A stretch of 38,544 bases of DNA from Bacteroidota bacterium (GTDB taxonomy: Bacteria; Bacteroidota; Bacteroidia; Bacteroidales; JAGONC01): the NCBI GenBank assembly GCA_026391695.1, contig JAPLDP010000023.1:1-38544 (forward strand), written 5' to 3'. A program made the translations under genes and the position numbers. Position 1 is the stretch's first letter. Every line of letters starts with the position of its first letter. Shown one piece after another: positions 26,689-36,045 of this stretch. The notes beneath the pieces were generated by a model. The model was not told the DNA's origin, searched no databases, and was given only the letters and a program-made list of their open reading frames with translations.

Positions 26689-28316
26689 ATACAATCCTGC
26701 TAAGAATAACACGCCTTGCACTTATCAATTTGCTTGTTTTACTTGCATTATCGCTGTATGCACAAAAAAAGAACGACACCCTTTACGTCAACAACAGCGA
26801 TATCATCAAGCAATATGGCCGTAGCATCGATTTCAATGCCGAGAGCAAAGCCCTTATCCAGAGGAATATCAGGATGCTCGTCGATTCGTGTCTGCTCACG
26901 ATGAAACTCCGTGAAGAGGCATCCGAGCAGTTCGACCAGGTGGTCATCGAAAAATTTAAAAGCTATTTCGATGAACAGGCAGTCGTTAAAAATGTACCGG
27001 CTATTCCGAACTTTTTCCAGCCGCGGGCATGTCTCGACACCTCTTCATTCCCTGCCTATTACTCAGTTCAGTCTTATTGCGACAGTGCACAGAGATGGTT
27101 CGACTATATTGAAATATTGAAAGAAACAGATGTCGTAGCCAATGATTTCTATTTTAAATTCCGTGGCGAGATTTATACCAATGCGCTGGTGTCAATCGAA
27201 TTTTCTGCCCCATCGCGAATTGACTGCAAATCCATGGTCCGTCAATCTGTCAACCTGAACTTCTGGTTCACAATGTCAAAACAAAAATATATTTATAAAT
27301 CCGGTGTCGAGATTCCTATTCAATATAAGATCAGATTTCTGGAAATACAACCTGATACCATTAAACCTCCCGTTACTATTGATTATAAAAACCGCTGGAG
27401 CTTTCTGAATTTGACATTGCATGGTGGTGGTAGTGCGGCCTCCTTCAAGTCACTCAGTGAATATAATGACATCACCATAGAACCTGCCGAAACTTACGGT
27501 GCCCTTGCCAGCCTTACCTTCATCGCCAGCGACACATTCACTGTCTTTAATAAGGTACGCCGCTGGGAGTATGGCCTGGATATTGGTATAAGCTATAATC
27601 ACGTGGTCTGGAACTGGCAACTCGATACGTACAAAAATGAAGCATACGCCACACTTTCACCTTTGAACGATTTATTATGCAACCATACCCTCCTTACTCA
27701 AGTCAAATCACTCACCGAGAAAAAAACATTCGATGTGCTGTCGGTTCCACTTTCACTATCGCTGAAACGCTATTTTACTCCGAAAAAAATCAATGCCATC
27801 ATATTGAATGCCGGCGTTTCGTTTAATTATCTGTTGAATAACACAACTGAAATAACATCCGGCACTATTTCCTATGTTGGCAAAAACTGTGCTTTCCAGG
27901 ATCCGCAAAGCGGCGACTGGATCGAAGGGATCACCATTGACGACCTGCCCTATTATGGTTTCGGAACCTACGATGCCGTTCTTAACTCCGGCGATGATAA
28001 TAAAACTTTTGAACCTTACTATATCGCCGCCCATCTTAAAGTGGGATTCGACCTTCGTAAGGACCGCTATGCCCGTCTGCACTGGATCATCGCACCCTAT
28101 GTGAATTATTCTATTACGGAACTGCGCTCAGGGAATACCCCTGATAAAATCATCGAACCCGCAGGTAATATAACCGACCTTTCAATGGCGACGACATCAA
28201 TAAAACCTTTCAGCTTCGGTATCGAAGTCGGAATATCATACAACTTCAAACAAAATAGCCTGAAAAATATCAGGACATGGAAAAAAAATAAATCTGTAAA
28301 TAAACCTGAACAATAA
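26685..28316 (+). CDS. Predicted outer-membrane beta-barrel protein, paralogue 1
   Basis: The 543-residue product has a signal peptide (ending LSLYAQ, about residue 26). A helical, possibly NTF2-like segment follows (residues 60-150: FDQVVIEKFKSYFDE, then YCDSAQRWFDYIEI). From about 235 to the end, alternating hydrophobic/polar strands with aromatic ends (WSFLNLTLHGGG, EYGLDIGISYNHV, FSFGIEVGISYNF) suggest a barrel of 8-12 strands. I do not recognise a named family. The architecture resembles the gene at 29809, which has a similar helical segment followed by a barrel, indicating paralogy. A role as outer-membrane anchor for neighbouring T9SS proteins is inferred from position only. Confidence 0.6.
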   Translation: MNTILLRITRLALINLLVLLALSLYAQKKNDTLYVNNSDIIKQYGRSIDFNAESKALIQRNIRMLVDSCLLTMKLREEASEQFDQVVIEKFKSYFDEQAVVKNVPAIPNFFQPRACLDTSSFPAYYSVQSYCDSAQRWFDYIEILKETDVVANDFYFKFRGEIYTNALVSIEFSAPSRIDCKSMVRQSVNLNFWFTMSKQKYIYKSGVEIPIQYKIRFLEIQPDTIKPPVTIDYKNRWSFLNLTLHGGGSAASFKSLSEYNDITIEPAETYGALASLTFIASDTFTVFNKVRRWEYGLDIGISYNHVVWNWQLDTYKNEAYATLSPLNDLLCNHTLLTQVKSLTEKKTFDVLSVPLSLSLKRYFTPKKINAIILNAGVSFNYLLNNTTEITSGTISYVGKNCAFQDPQSGDWIEGITIDDLPYYGFGTYDAVLNSGDDNKTFEPYYIAAHLKVGFDLRKDRYARLHWIIAPYVNYSITELRSGNTPDKIIEPAGNITDLSMATTSIKPFSFGIEVGISYNFKQNSLKNIRTWKKNKSVNKPEQ

Positions 28317-28336
28317 AATTCAAAATAGCACAGCCG

Positions 28337-29794
28337 ATGAATAGAAAAATACTGCTGTTCATTTTTATCCTGTCTCTACATCCTTTCTGCAGGGGACAGG
28401 TTATTTCACAGCAACCTGTCAACGACTCCATTTGCCTTGGACAGCAAGAGGCACTTTTTTCGATTGCCTGCACTACGCCCGATATCATCTTTACCTGGGA
28501 ACTCAGTGAAACATCCTCAGGGATCTGGAATATCATTACATCAGATATGCCGGGTCTCACAGGGTATGATAACGATACTCTGCAGGTCACCGACGCCAGC
28601 AGCTATGTCACTTATTTGTTCCGTTGCTCCCTATCTAATATCTTTTCAGGACAGTTTCTTGAAACCAGTGCTCCCGCCGGTATTATCATCATTCAGCCAC
28701 CTGTTACAGACTTTGGAATAAACCAATCGTCGACATTTTCACCATGCTATAACCTCTGTGCCGGCACAGCAGCACAGTTTTATGACCTTTCTCAGGATCC
28801 ATATACTGTTACCGCATGGCAGTGGGATTTTGATGACGGAATAACCTCTGTCTTTCAAAATCCCAGTCATCTGTTCCTTGCTCCAGGTGATTATACCATC
28901 AGCCTCAAAACTTGGAACCGGTTCGGATGCAGCTCCACCGTCCAGAAACAGGTCACCGTGCTTCCGTTTCATCAGCTCACCATCACAGGACCTGACATCA
29001 TTTGCAGCAACCAGTCATCATTCGATAGCGACATGTATTACTCCATTTCACCTTTTTGCGACACCTGCAATTATGAATGGATATTGCCCGACGATCATAT
29101 TCTTTATTCGGAACAAATCAACTCCAGCACCATCCGTATACACTGGGGTGAGGTGGATCAGGCCATTCAGCTTACAATGAGGGTGACCGAACGGAATACC
29201 TGCTGGCAATGCCTCACAGGAAAAGCCACAAAAGAGATACTGCTGAAATCGCAGCAATCGCCCGATACGGCCTTTAAAATCAAACGTAAAGCTCCTTATA
29301 AAGGTATTCTTATCTACCTTGGTGAAGATATGCCACTGTATCGCTGGGGATATACGGTCAATACGACTTTCCAGGATGTCATCAACACGGTTTATTATTC
29401 CAACTTCTGCGACTTCGGCATGCTGGATCTAGAACACAACACATATTGGGTCGAGACATCTGCAAGTACAAGCGGAGAATGCTGGACCAGGTCACTCTAT
29501 AATGAACAGATGGATTTAAAACTGTCGGGAGCTCTCGAAATCTCGGTCATGCCATCATCTGCTTCAAAAGGAATATATACCCTGATAATAAAAAATGCTG
29601 CCGACCATCGCTATATTGCTGACATCTATTCTTCACAGGGACAATTGGTAAGATCAGAGCTCATCCCAAAAATCAATTTCATCGACACTTTCACATACGA
29701 GATGAATCTCTCTTCCCTGGTGGATGGTGTCTATATCATTTCGGTAAAAAGCGATGCCGGACAGCAGGCAAAAAAAGCGATGATCGTTCAATAA
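28337..29794 (+). CDS. Secreted PKD-domain protein with T9SS-like C-terminus
   Basis: The 485-residue product has a signal peptide (to about residue 21, CRGQ). Residues 25-125 form an Ig-like unit. A clear PKD domain follows at about 145-210 (WQWDFDDGITSVFQNPSHLF, then GDYTISLKTWNRFGCS). Several paired cysteines (FCDTCNYEW, TCWQC) may form disulfides. The C-terminus (YSSQGQLVRSE, LVDGVYIISVKS) resembles a T9SS sorting domain but lacks the PNP motif. It is probably surface-located and may bind glycan or protein. Gaps of 20 and 14 bases to its neighbours place it inside the same transcript. Confidence 0.8.
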   Translation: MNRKILLFIFILSLHPFCRGQVISQQPVNDSICLGQQEALFSIACTTPDIIFTWELSETSSGIWNIITSDMPGLTGYDNDTLQVTDASSYVTYLFRCSLSNIFSGQFLETSAPAGIIIIQPPVTDFGINQSSTFSPCYNLCAGTAAQFYDLSQDPYTVTAWQWDFDDGITSVFQNPSHLFLAPGDYTISLKTWNRFGCSSTVQKQVTVLPFHQLTITGPDIICSNQSSFDSDMYYSISPFCDTCNYEWILPDDHILYSEQINSSTIRIHWGEVDQAIQLTMRVTERNTCWQCLTGKATKEILLKSQQSPDTAFKIKRKAPYKGILIYLGEDMPLYRWGYTVNTTFQDVINTVYYSNFCDFGMLDLEHNTYWVETSASTSGECWTRSLYNEQMDLKLSGALEISVMPSSASKGIYTLIIKNAADHRYIADIYSSQGQLVRSELIPKINFIDTFTYEMNLSSLVDGVYIISVKSDAGQQAKKAMIVQ

Positions 29795-29808
29795 TTTGAA
29801 TAAAGGAT

Positions 29809-32142
29809 ATGAGAAAAATAATTTATAGGACCCTTCCGCTACTGTTGTTGTTGTTCCTGCTCACTACCGGCTCATACGGCCAGAGCAGCGTAAACATCCT
29901 GCGTCTGAAAAAATTCATCGCACACTATGAAACATTGTGTAACCTCGCACCGGAAGATACTACGGTCATAAATCAAACTACCAGCCAGTTCAGCGACCTA
30001 TTCCTGAATGAAATGATACCGGTCTATTACGAATTGGATACCTCGGCTTACATGAAGATGACCGTAAACGATTATATCAGCGCCATGCGCAGCTTTTCGA
30101 AAAAATATTTTATCGATAAGATTTTTCTCTATGATTTTAAGGTCACCCGCGTGCGTAAGAATGGCATCATCAACGTTCAAATCAGTAAAAAACTTGAATA
30201 TTACCCGCGAAATGTCGACCTTGACCTTTATTATGTAGCACCTGTGATCATTACCAATCAGCTTTTTATCACCCTGTTTTACACTGAGGATGAATCATAT
30301 AAGATTATCCGTATTGACCGTGCCGATCATCTTTTTGTCGATGGCCTCGGCTCAAGTCGGTTTATCCCTTTATCAGTGGCGCTGGAACCCGCTCTCCTGC
30401 AAAATAGTATCTCCAATGATGCCTTTGAACCTCAGCAGGGATTTAAAGCCGGATGGGCTGTCGCTCTCAAACTGAATTATCCCCTGGCCGGAAAAGGTAA
30501 ATTCAACCTTCTTTTCTCACCAGGTATAAGCATGATACATATCAACACCGCGCTCGAAAAAAAGAACTTCACACAGGAAATTACCGGTCAAACCGACCAG
30601 GATGGAGATCCCTACACTTTACTGATCGATGGCCATGACCTGCAGCAAACCGCTCATATCGGATACCTGGGTATTCCGCTTGATCTCGCAGGTATATGGA
30701 AATTTTCAAAAACCAGTCTCACCTGGCGTGCAGGAATCACTTTTGCCTATCCCCTGAATGCCAGTTATATAATCGATAATGCCGATATCGGCTATCGCGG
30801 GCAATATGTATTTGAAGGATACCCCATTATGCTGGATAATCTACCTCAATATGGCTATAAGCATTACATGAATGATGACTTTACACGGATCGATGAACCT
30901 GACCTGTCACTTTTACTTTTGGGACATACCTCTCTCACGGCCGGATTTGATGTCAGCCCCCGTATCACCCTTTCACTAGGACCTGAATTTTACTTTGGCT
31001 TTAATGATATCATCAATGACCACAGTTTCCCGGCTATGATCACCGACAAGGGTTCTGCATGCCCTAATATGCTGAGTTACGGCAAAAAAGACGTCCTCAT
31101 CTCCTGGGGCATGAACATTGGCATCGCCTATAACCTGAAGCGTCCGAATGTACCCTATATTCCTAACACCAAGTTCAGCCGCATCAGCGACCTTCTGTAC
31201 ACCAGAGAAGCTCCGGTATATTGCCAAAATCTTCAGACCACCAATATTAAATCTACTCCTGTTAATATAGGCTTTTTCATCGAGAACGACCCGAAGTTCC
31301 CCGGAAATCTGAACAAAGTACCGTATTTCTTTTGTGGTGTGACCAAAGCTAATTCACAAAAAGGATATATCAAAGCCGGCAAAGATGTCCGGCTCACTCT
31401 GGCAGTGCCCGACGACGAACGTAAACGTGGCGATGTCATGCTCAGAATCGAAAAACCTTATGGTATCGATATATACCGATACGAATACCAGCAGAATCCT
31501 GACGCTCCCTTCTTTGAACTCTCATACAGCGACATCAGGGATGAAAAGGAATCAATTATGCTCTATGCCCGGCAAATACCTCCGATAGATATTTATTATG
31601 TGAATAACTCTTATAAGGATTATGAAGACCTCAACAGAAAAGAATTCATCGATGAGGTTGAAGGCATCATCAATGCTCCTGACAAGGACGGCATTCATGA
31701 ATTATTCCTTTATTCCGCTTATAACTCCGACTCCTGTGCTGTGATGAGGACATTCAGCGATGACAAACAGGCGATTGCCGACTTTCTCGCATGCTGCTAT
31801 GAATTTTACCCCGAAGGATATTATAATGATATAGACCTGTTCAAACAGTACCTTGATAATATTCCCTGTAACCGGCGTGATGTCAACCTGCATATCGTCC
31901 TCGCATCACCTTATACCTATATTAATTACATCACCGATTTCATCGATGCCGTGTCGGAATATAAACTTGAATCCAATTATAGCCATGTCAAAATTTATAT
32001 CCACACGCCCTTCAAAAAAGTACATATCGATGATGCCAAATACGATGAGAAGCTGAACATCCTGAAAAATATATATGACGGTATGCCCAAATCACCATAT
32101 ATTTTCGATTATCAGTTTGAAAAATTGTTCAAAAATAAATAG
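29809..32142 (+). CDS. Predicted outer-membrane barrel with extra C-terminal region, paralogue 2
   Basis: The 777-residue product has a signal peptide (LTTGSYGQ, about residue 25). The N-terminal helical segment (FSDLFLNEMIPVYYE, then FSKKYFIDKIFLYDFKV) is followed by barrel-like strands to about residue 445 (LNYPLAGKGKFNLLFSPGIS, LISWGMNIGIAYNL), as in paralogue 1. A further 330 residues without family match follow. They include a mixed alpha/beta section (HELFLYSAYNSDSCAVM, VNLHIVLASPYTYINYI, HVKIYIHTPF) that resembles a Rossmann-like fold, possibly vWA-like but lacking an obvious DxSxS. This C-terminal part could face the periplasm or the surface. The next gene begins 12 bases downstream, with an AGGGAG ribosome-binding site in that gap. 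Confidence 0.6.
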   Translation: MRKIIYRTLPLLLLLFLLTTGSYGQSSVNILRLKKFIAHYETLCNLAPEDTTVINQTTSQFSDLFLNEMIPVYYELDTSAYMKMTVNDYISAMRSFSKKYFIDKIFLYDFKVTRVRKNGIINVQISKKLEYYPRNVDLDLYYVAPVIITNQLFITLFYTEDESYKIIRIDRADHLFVDGLGSSRFIPLSVALEPALLQNSISNDAFEPQQGFKAGWAVALKLNYPLAGKGKFNLLFSPGISMIHINTALEKKNFTQEITGQTDQDGDPYTLLIDGHDLQQTAHIGYLGIPLDLAGIWKFSKTSLTWRAGITFAYPLNASYIIDNADIGYRGQYVFEGYPIMLDNLPQYGYKHYMNDDFTRIDEPDLSLLLLGHTSLTAGFDVSPRITLSLGPEFYFGFNDIINDHSFPAMITDKGSACPNMLSYGKKDVLISWGMNIGIAYNLKRPNVPYIPNTKFSRISDLLYTREAPVYCQNLQTTNIKSTPVNIGFFIENDPKFPGNLNKVPYFFCGVTKANSQKGYIKAGKDVRLTLAVPDDERKRGDVMLRIEKPYGIDIYRYEYQQNPDAPFFELSYSDIRDEKESIMLYARQIPPIDIYYVNNSYKDYEDLNRKEFIDEVEGIINAPDKDGIHELFLYSAYNSDSCAVMRTFSDDKQAIADFLACCYEFYPEGYYNDIDLFKQYLDNIPCNRRDVNLHIVLASPYTYINYITDFIDAVSEYKLESNYSHVKIYIHTPFKKVHIDDAKYDEKLNILKNIYDGMPKSPYIFDYQFEKLFKNK

Positions 32143-32154
32143 GGAGATTAATCC

Positions 32155-34923
32155 ATGATAACGCGAAGGATAGCTTTAGTCTTGTTAGCATTTGCCTGTT
32201 CATTCTTCACTATATACGCCCAGCAGCTAAAAGAAATTCCCTCCTGCCTGAAGAAACCTGTCACCAGTTTTTCGACAGGGGTCATGCTTACGACACATCC
32301 GGGAGGAACTATTAAAGGTTCCACATGGATGGTGTATGCGAGCAATAACAGCACCCAAGGATACGGCAACGAATCATTTGGTTCCGGCTCTACGACATTC
32401 AGATTCATGGATGCATTCTATGTGCTGGATGAACGTGCCGATAAGATCAAAGCTGTCGAAGCTGCTTTTGTTAAAATTACAACCCTGTTGCCCGGATGGA
32501 ATGATCACACCTATTGGTTTAAAAAGAGCGACCTGCTGTTATGGTCCGACTGTCTTACCCAGCCCGATGTCGTTGTAGGTGAATACCATGCTGAGTTCAA
32601 TAAAAAAGCTATGGTGATTAATCGTCTCGACATCACTAATCCCGATCCTGCTTCTACCGGCTTCTTTTCAGCACCTGTCAGCAACCTTGCAAATAAAATC
32701 GCCGACGCCAGAGACTTCACCATACTTTTTGTATACAAAGAAGAAAATAATTTTTATCTGCTTGGCACCAAACCCCGTCTGAGCCGGAACACGTATAAAG
32801 AAGATATAAAAGGATGGGTGTCGCTGCAATATCTCACCGAGTGGAACCACCACCTGGCGCTCGAAATGAATTGGGAACGCTGCCGTGACAGGGATCCTGT
32901 GAGAATATACTCACAGTCAGGCCCGGCACACAGTTATGATAACAACTCCAATTTTCAACCCACACAGGCCCAGGGTAACATCATTTTCGGCGAAAACCCG
33001 ATGTATTGTGACAGACAAACAGGCAGCCTGAACCGTTTTTATATACTCACAAAAGGTATCGACATGAACGAACAGTTCCCTAAGGTGGGTGTCGTTGGTA
33101 AGGTACAGATTCCCGGCATCATCACTCAAAGCAACTGTATCCCCGCTTCTGTCGATCCGTTAAAGGTGGCGCTGATCAGAGATGAACTCACACGGGGTTT
33201 CCGCCATATCAAACGAGTCAACATACTCTTCGTCGTCGACGCCACTGCCAGCATGGAGATTTACCGCAACTCGGTCATCATGGCACTCAACTCAACCATG
33301 CGTATCATTCTCGAACGAAACCAGTCGCAGGAGAAAAACCTGGAGTACTACTTTGGTGGTGTGGTATATCGTGACAAGCCGGAACCACAGCCTGTCGAAA
33401 TAGCCAACCTCGGTAATTGGAGTAATGATGTGGATGTGATGATCACCTTCTTCCGGCAGGCTATGGACCCTGCCCGCAATGGCGCCGACAGGGACCACCC
33501 CGAAGCACTCTTCTATGGCATACAGCAGGCTGTCAACACATTTGACGTGAATCCACTCAACACCAACTACCTCGTTCTCATCGGCGACGCAGGAAATAAC
33601 CAGGCTAACTATCCCAATATCACAGAAACTCAGATTATTGACCTGCTTAATAAGAATAACTTCAACCTCCTGACATACCAGATTCACTACCGCCAGCATA
33701 TCAGCAACGCGTATGACGACTTCCGCTTACAGGTTGATCGCATCACACAGTCACTGGCCGTGCAGAAAAACCAAAAATCGTGGAACACCTATAATACTTT
33801 TATCAGCACATGCCCTGCTGCCAGGAGTATCTTCCTGCCCTTCTTCTCCAACTTTCCGACCGCCTTCAACCAGTCGGCCGATTTTCTGTGCAACACCGAC
33901 AACAACAGGAACCGGATTTGTAACGTCAATACCGAAAAATTCCCCATCATCGCACAGACCTTTTACCCTGCCGACAGCATCTCGGTGTTGCGGCTTCAAC
34001 AGGAGCTCGACAATGCCCTTAATAACATTGCCGTCAACACCGAAGAATATATCAAAAAGCTGGGCGAAGCTCTCGGCGGCGGTGGCACCGAAAATGAATA
34101 CCGTGCCAGGGTCATCTACTTCTGCCTCAACCTGGGGCTGTCGCTCGATGAAATACTCACATTGCTGATGTCGACCAATGAACTTTACCAGGATGGTTAC
34201 ACCTGTTATAAGCCCACGTGGTCGCAGTATCCTATATTTAATTATGTCGCACTCATCGGCCATGTGAATGTACAGCAAATTCAGGACTATATCAACAACC
34301 TGGTGCCGCCGGGTAAAATCCAGAATGAACAGGTGCTGCGTGAACATATCTATGACATCTGGAAAAGAATACTCTGCCGCGAGCTGAACCTCATACGCGA
34401 GGGAGACTTCGATGATCTCTCCATAGGCCAGGATATCACCTACCTCACCGGCCTGCCGGCTCCACAGCAATTTAAACTTATTTATAACAGGGATATCCTC
34501 TACTCCAACCAGTTTCCGGCCGACAAGCTCTTCGCCCTCTGTGTCGACCTCATAATTGCCAATGGACACCTCCAGAGCCTCATTAATGGAAAGAATATGC
34601 TCAACGCAAAATACTTTAAAGATTATAGCGCATACATCCGCCGTTTTCTGGAGTATAAAAACACCCCCCAGAATCCCTCTTCCATAACCCCCAACCGTGA
34701 AGACACCTTTTATACGACCCTTACCAACAAATATATTAACTTCACTAATTACGGTTTCAGGGATGATGGATTCCCATTGTACCCGTTTCTCAACATCGTG
34801 CCTACTCAACCCGACCAGCGCTATTTCTGGTATTACTGGCTCGACGCAAGAGTATTCCCCAATGAGATTACCAATCCATCGAACGATGTTCTGGAAACGG
34901 CACGTAACTTTTTGAAAAAATAG
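32155..34923 (+). CDS. Secreted von Willebrand factor A (vWA) domain protein
   Basis: The 922-residue product has a signal peptide ending near residue 23 (TIYAQ). Residues 30-330 are unassigned and contain SH3-like WF/YWF segments. The vWA domain spans about 355-540. HIKRVNILFVVDATASM carries a MIDAS variant D362-x-T364-x-S366, and NYLVLIGDAGNN supplies Asp478 on the second metal loop. Metal-dependent ligand binding is therefore likely. The final 380 residues are mostly helical with no recognised domain. A C-terminal T9SS signal is absent, so the protein probably stays in the periplasm or goes to the outer membrane by another route. Its position between the barrels and the ABC pair suggests it links the two. 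Confidence 0.82.
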   Translation: MITRRIALVLLAFACSFFTIYAQQLKEIPSCLKKPVTSFSTGVMLTTHPGGTIKGSTWMVYASNNSTQGYGNESFGSGSTTFRFMDAFYVLDERADKIKAVEAAFVKITTLLPGWNDHTYWFKKSDLLLWSDCLTQPDVVVGEYHAEFNKKAMVINRLDITNPDPASTGFFSAPVSNLANKIADARDFTILFVYKEENNFYLLGTKPRLSRNTYKEDIKGWVSLQYLTEWNHHLALEMNWERCRDRDPVRIYSQSGPAHSYDNNSNFQPTQAQGNIIFGENPMYCDRQTGSLNRFYILTKGIDMNEQFPKVGVVGKVQIPGIITQSNCIPASVDPLKVALIRDELTRGFRHIKRVNILFVVDATASMEIYRNSVIMALNSTMRIILERNQSQEKNLEYYFGGVVYRDKPEPQPVEIANLGNWSNDVDVMITFFRQAMDPARNGADRDHPEALFYGIQQAVNTFDVNPLNTNYLVLIGDAGNNQANYPNITETQIIDLLNKNNFNLLTYQIHYRQHISNAYDDFRLQVDRITQSLAVQKNQKSWNTYNTFISTCPAARSIFLPFFSNFPTAFNQSADFLCNTDNNRNRICNVNTEKFPIIAQTFYPADSISVLRLQQELDNALNNIAVNTEEYIKKLGEALGGGGTENEYRARVIYFCLNLGLSLDEILTLLMSTNELYQDGYTCYKPTWSQYPIFNYVALIGHVNVQQIQDYINNLVPPGKIQNEQVLREHIYDIWKRILCRELNLIREGDFDDLSIGQDITYLTGLPAPQQFKLIYNRDILYSNQFPADKLFALCVDLIIANGHLQSLINGKNMLNAKYFKDYSAYIRRFLEYKNTPQNPSSITPNREDTFYTTLTNKYINFTNYGFRDDGFPLYPFLNIVPTQPDQRYFWYYWLDARVFPNEITNPSNDVLETARNFLKK

Positions 34924-34953
34924 CATCATTAAATTGAGATACAGGATATTGAT

Positions 34954-36045
34954 ATGACACTATTCAGCATAAAAAACCTCGTTTGTTCATACGACCGCGT
35001 ACACCCGGTTCTTTATATCAGCGACCTGGAGATACCATCGGGCGAGATTTGCGTACTTTTTGGGAAATCAGGCTCAGGCAAAAGCACCCTGCTCGAAACA
35101 CTGGGGCTGATGACCAATACCATCTCATCCACACCCGAACCTTTTCATACAGTTTTTGCAAATGAAAAAATACAACTGAATGAAAATGAAATCATGTCGC
35201 TGAAATTCTATGGCCGTCATAGTACCGAAGAACCTGAGGAAATAACGTTTATCGAAATGCCGCTTCACCATCTTCTTTCAAACCATAAGAATGGATTCAA
35301 AGGTAAACGTAACCATTCGGTCATTACCGATATATGGAAAGATCACAAAAAACAGCATCGTTTACAGCAGCGTCTGCGCGATGAATACTTCGCCTTCATC
35401 TTCCAGAATACCAACCTGATGCCCAACTTCTCGGCCGAAGAGAATGCCGCCATACCCGAAATGATCGACCTGAAAAAGGTCTATTGCAAAAAGGATAAAA
35501 ATATATGTCCCTTCCCTGATTTTAATGCCGACTGCGATCTCTCGACCGAGATGTGCGCCATTGTCCATGCCCGTCAAACACTCGCCAGAGACCTCAACAT
35601 CAGCGAAGATATGCACTCCCGCCCTGTACGCCAACTGTCGGGCGGACAACAGCAACGCGTCGCCTTCGCACGCGCTAATAACTCCCACTTTAGCGTCCTC
35701 TTCGGCGACGAACCGACTGGAAACCTCGACTTCAGCAACTCCCAAGAGCTTATGAAGGTTATTCGAAATCTTATCGATAATTTCAACGACAATAAGACAC
35801 GCAGCGCCATTATCGTATCGCACGATATAAATCTGACACTCCAATTCGCCAACCGAATAGTCTTTATCGAAACAAAACGGTACGACAAAGACCGGTTCTA
35901 TGGTAAAATCGACTCGAATATGGTTTATGTTTCTGATTCCCCACCCGGTAACGAGAAACGTGGCTGGCGTCATTTGGGATATCCTGAAAAAATCCTCTCC
36001 TTTAAAGAAATGAAAGCTAAATTGATTGATTTCCTGCATATATGA
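34954..36045 (+). CDS. ABC transporter ATPase (LolD/MacB-like) with a four-cysteine insert
   Basis: The 363-residue product has Walker A GKSGSGKST (37-45), Q-loop FIFQNTNLMPNF (148-159), signature LSGGQQQRVAFARA (228-241), Walker B VLFGDEPTGNLD (248-259) and H-loop IIVSHD (286-291). All catalytic residues are present. The signature and D-loop match the LolD/MacB/FtsE group. It is about 130 residues longer than usual for that group: about 55 extra residues lie between Walker A and the Q-loop, and a cysteine-rich insert lies between the Q-loop and signature (C178-x6-C185-x8-C194-x6-C201). It hydrolyses ATP on the cytoplasmic face and must pair with the permease encoded next, since the genes overlap by 4 bp. 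Confidence 0.9.
   Translation: MTLFSIKNLVCSYDRVHPVLYISDLEIPSGEICVLFGKSGSGKSTLLETLGLMTNTISSTPEPFHTVFANEKIQLNENEIMSLKFYGRHSTEEPEEITFIEMPLHHLLSNHKNGFKGKRNHSVITDIWKDHKKQHRLQQRLRDEYFAFIFQNTNLMPNFSAEENAAIPEMIDLKKVYCKKDKNICPFPDFNADCDLSTEMCAIVHARQTLARDLNISEDMHSRPVRQLSGGQQQRVAFARANNSHFSVLFGDEPTGNLDFSNSQELMKVIRNLIDNFNDNKTRSAIIVSHDINLTLQFANRIVFIETKRYDKDRFYGKIDSNMVYVSDSPPGNEKRGWRHLGYPEKILSFKEMKAKLIDFLHI

Noticed and set aside
33751-34929. 392-codon open frame on the minus strand
   Set aside because: It is antisense to the vWA gene, has a skewed composition and no motif. The + strand gene has a signal peptide and MIDAS residues.
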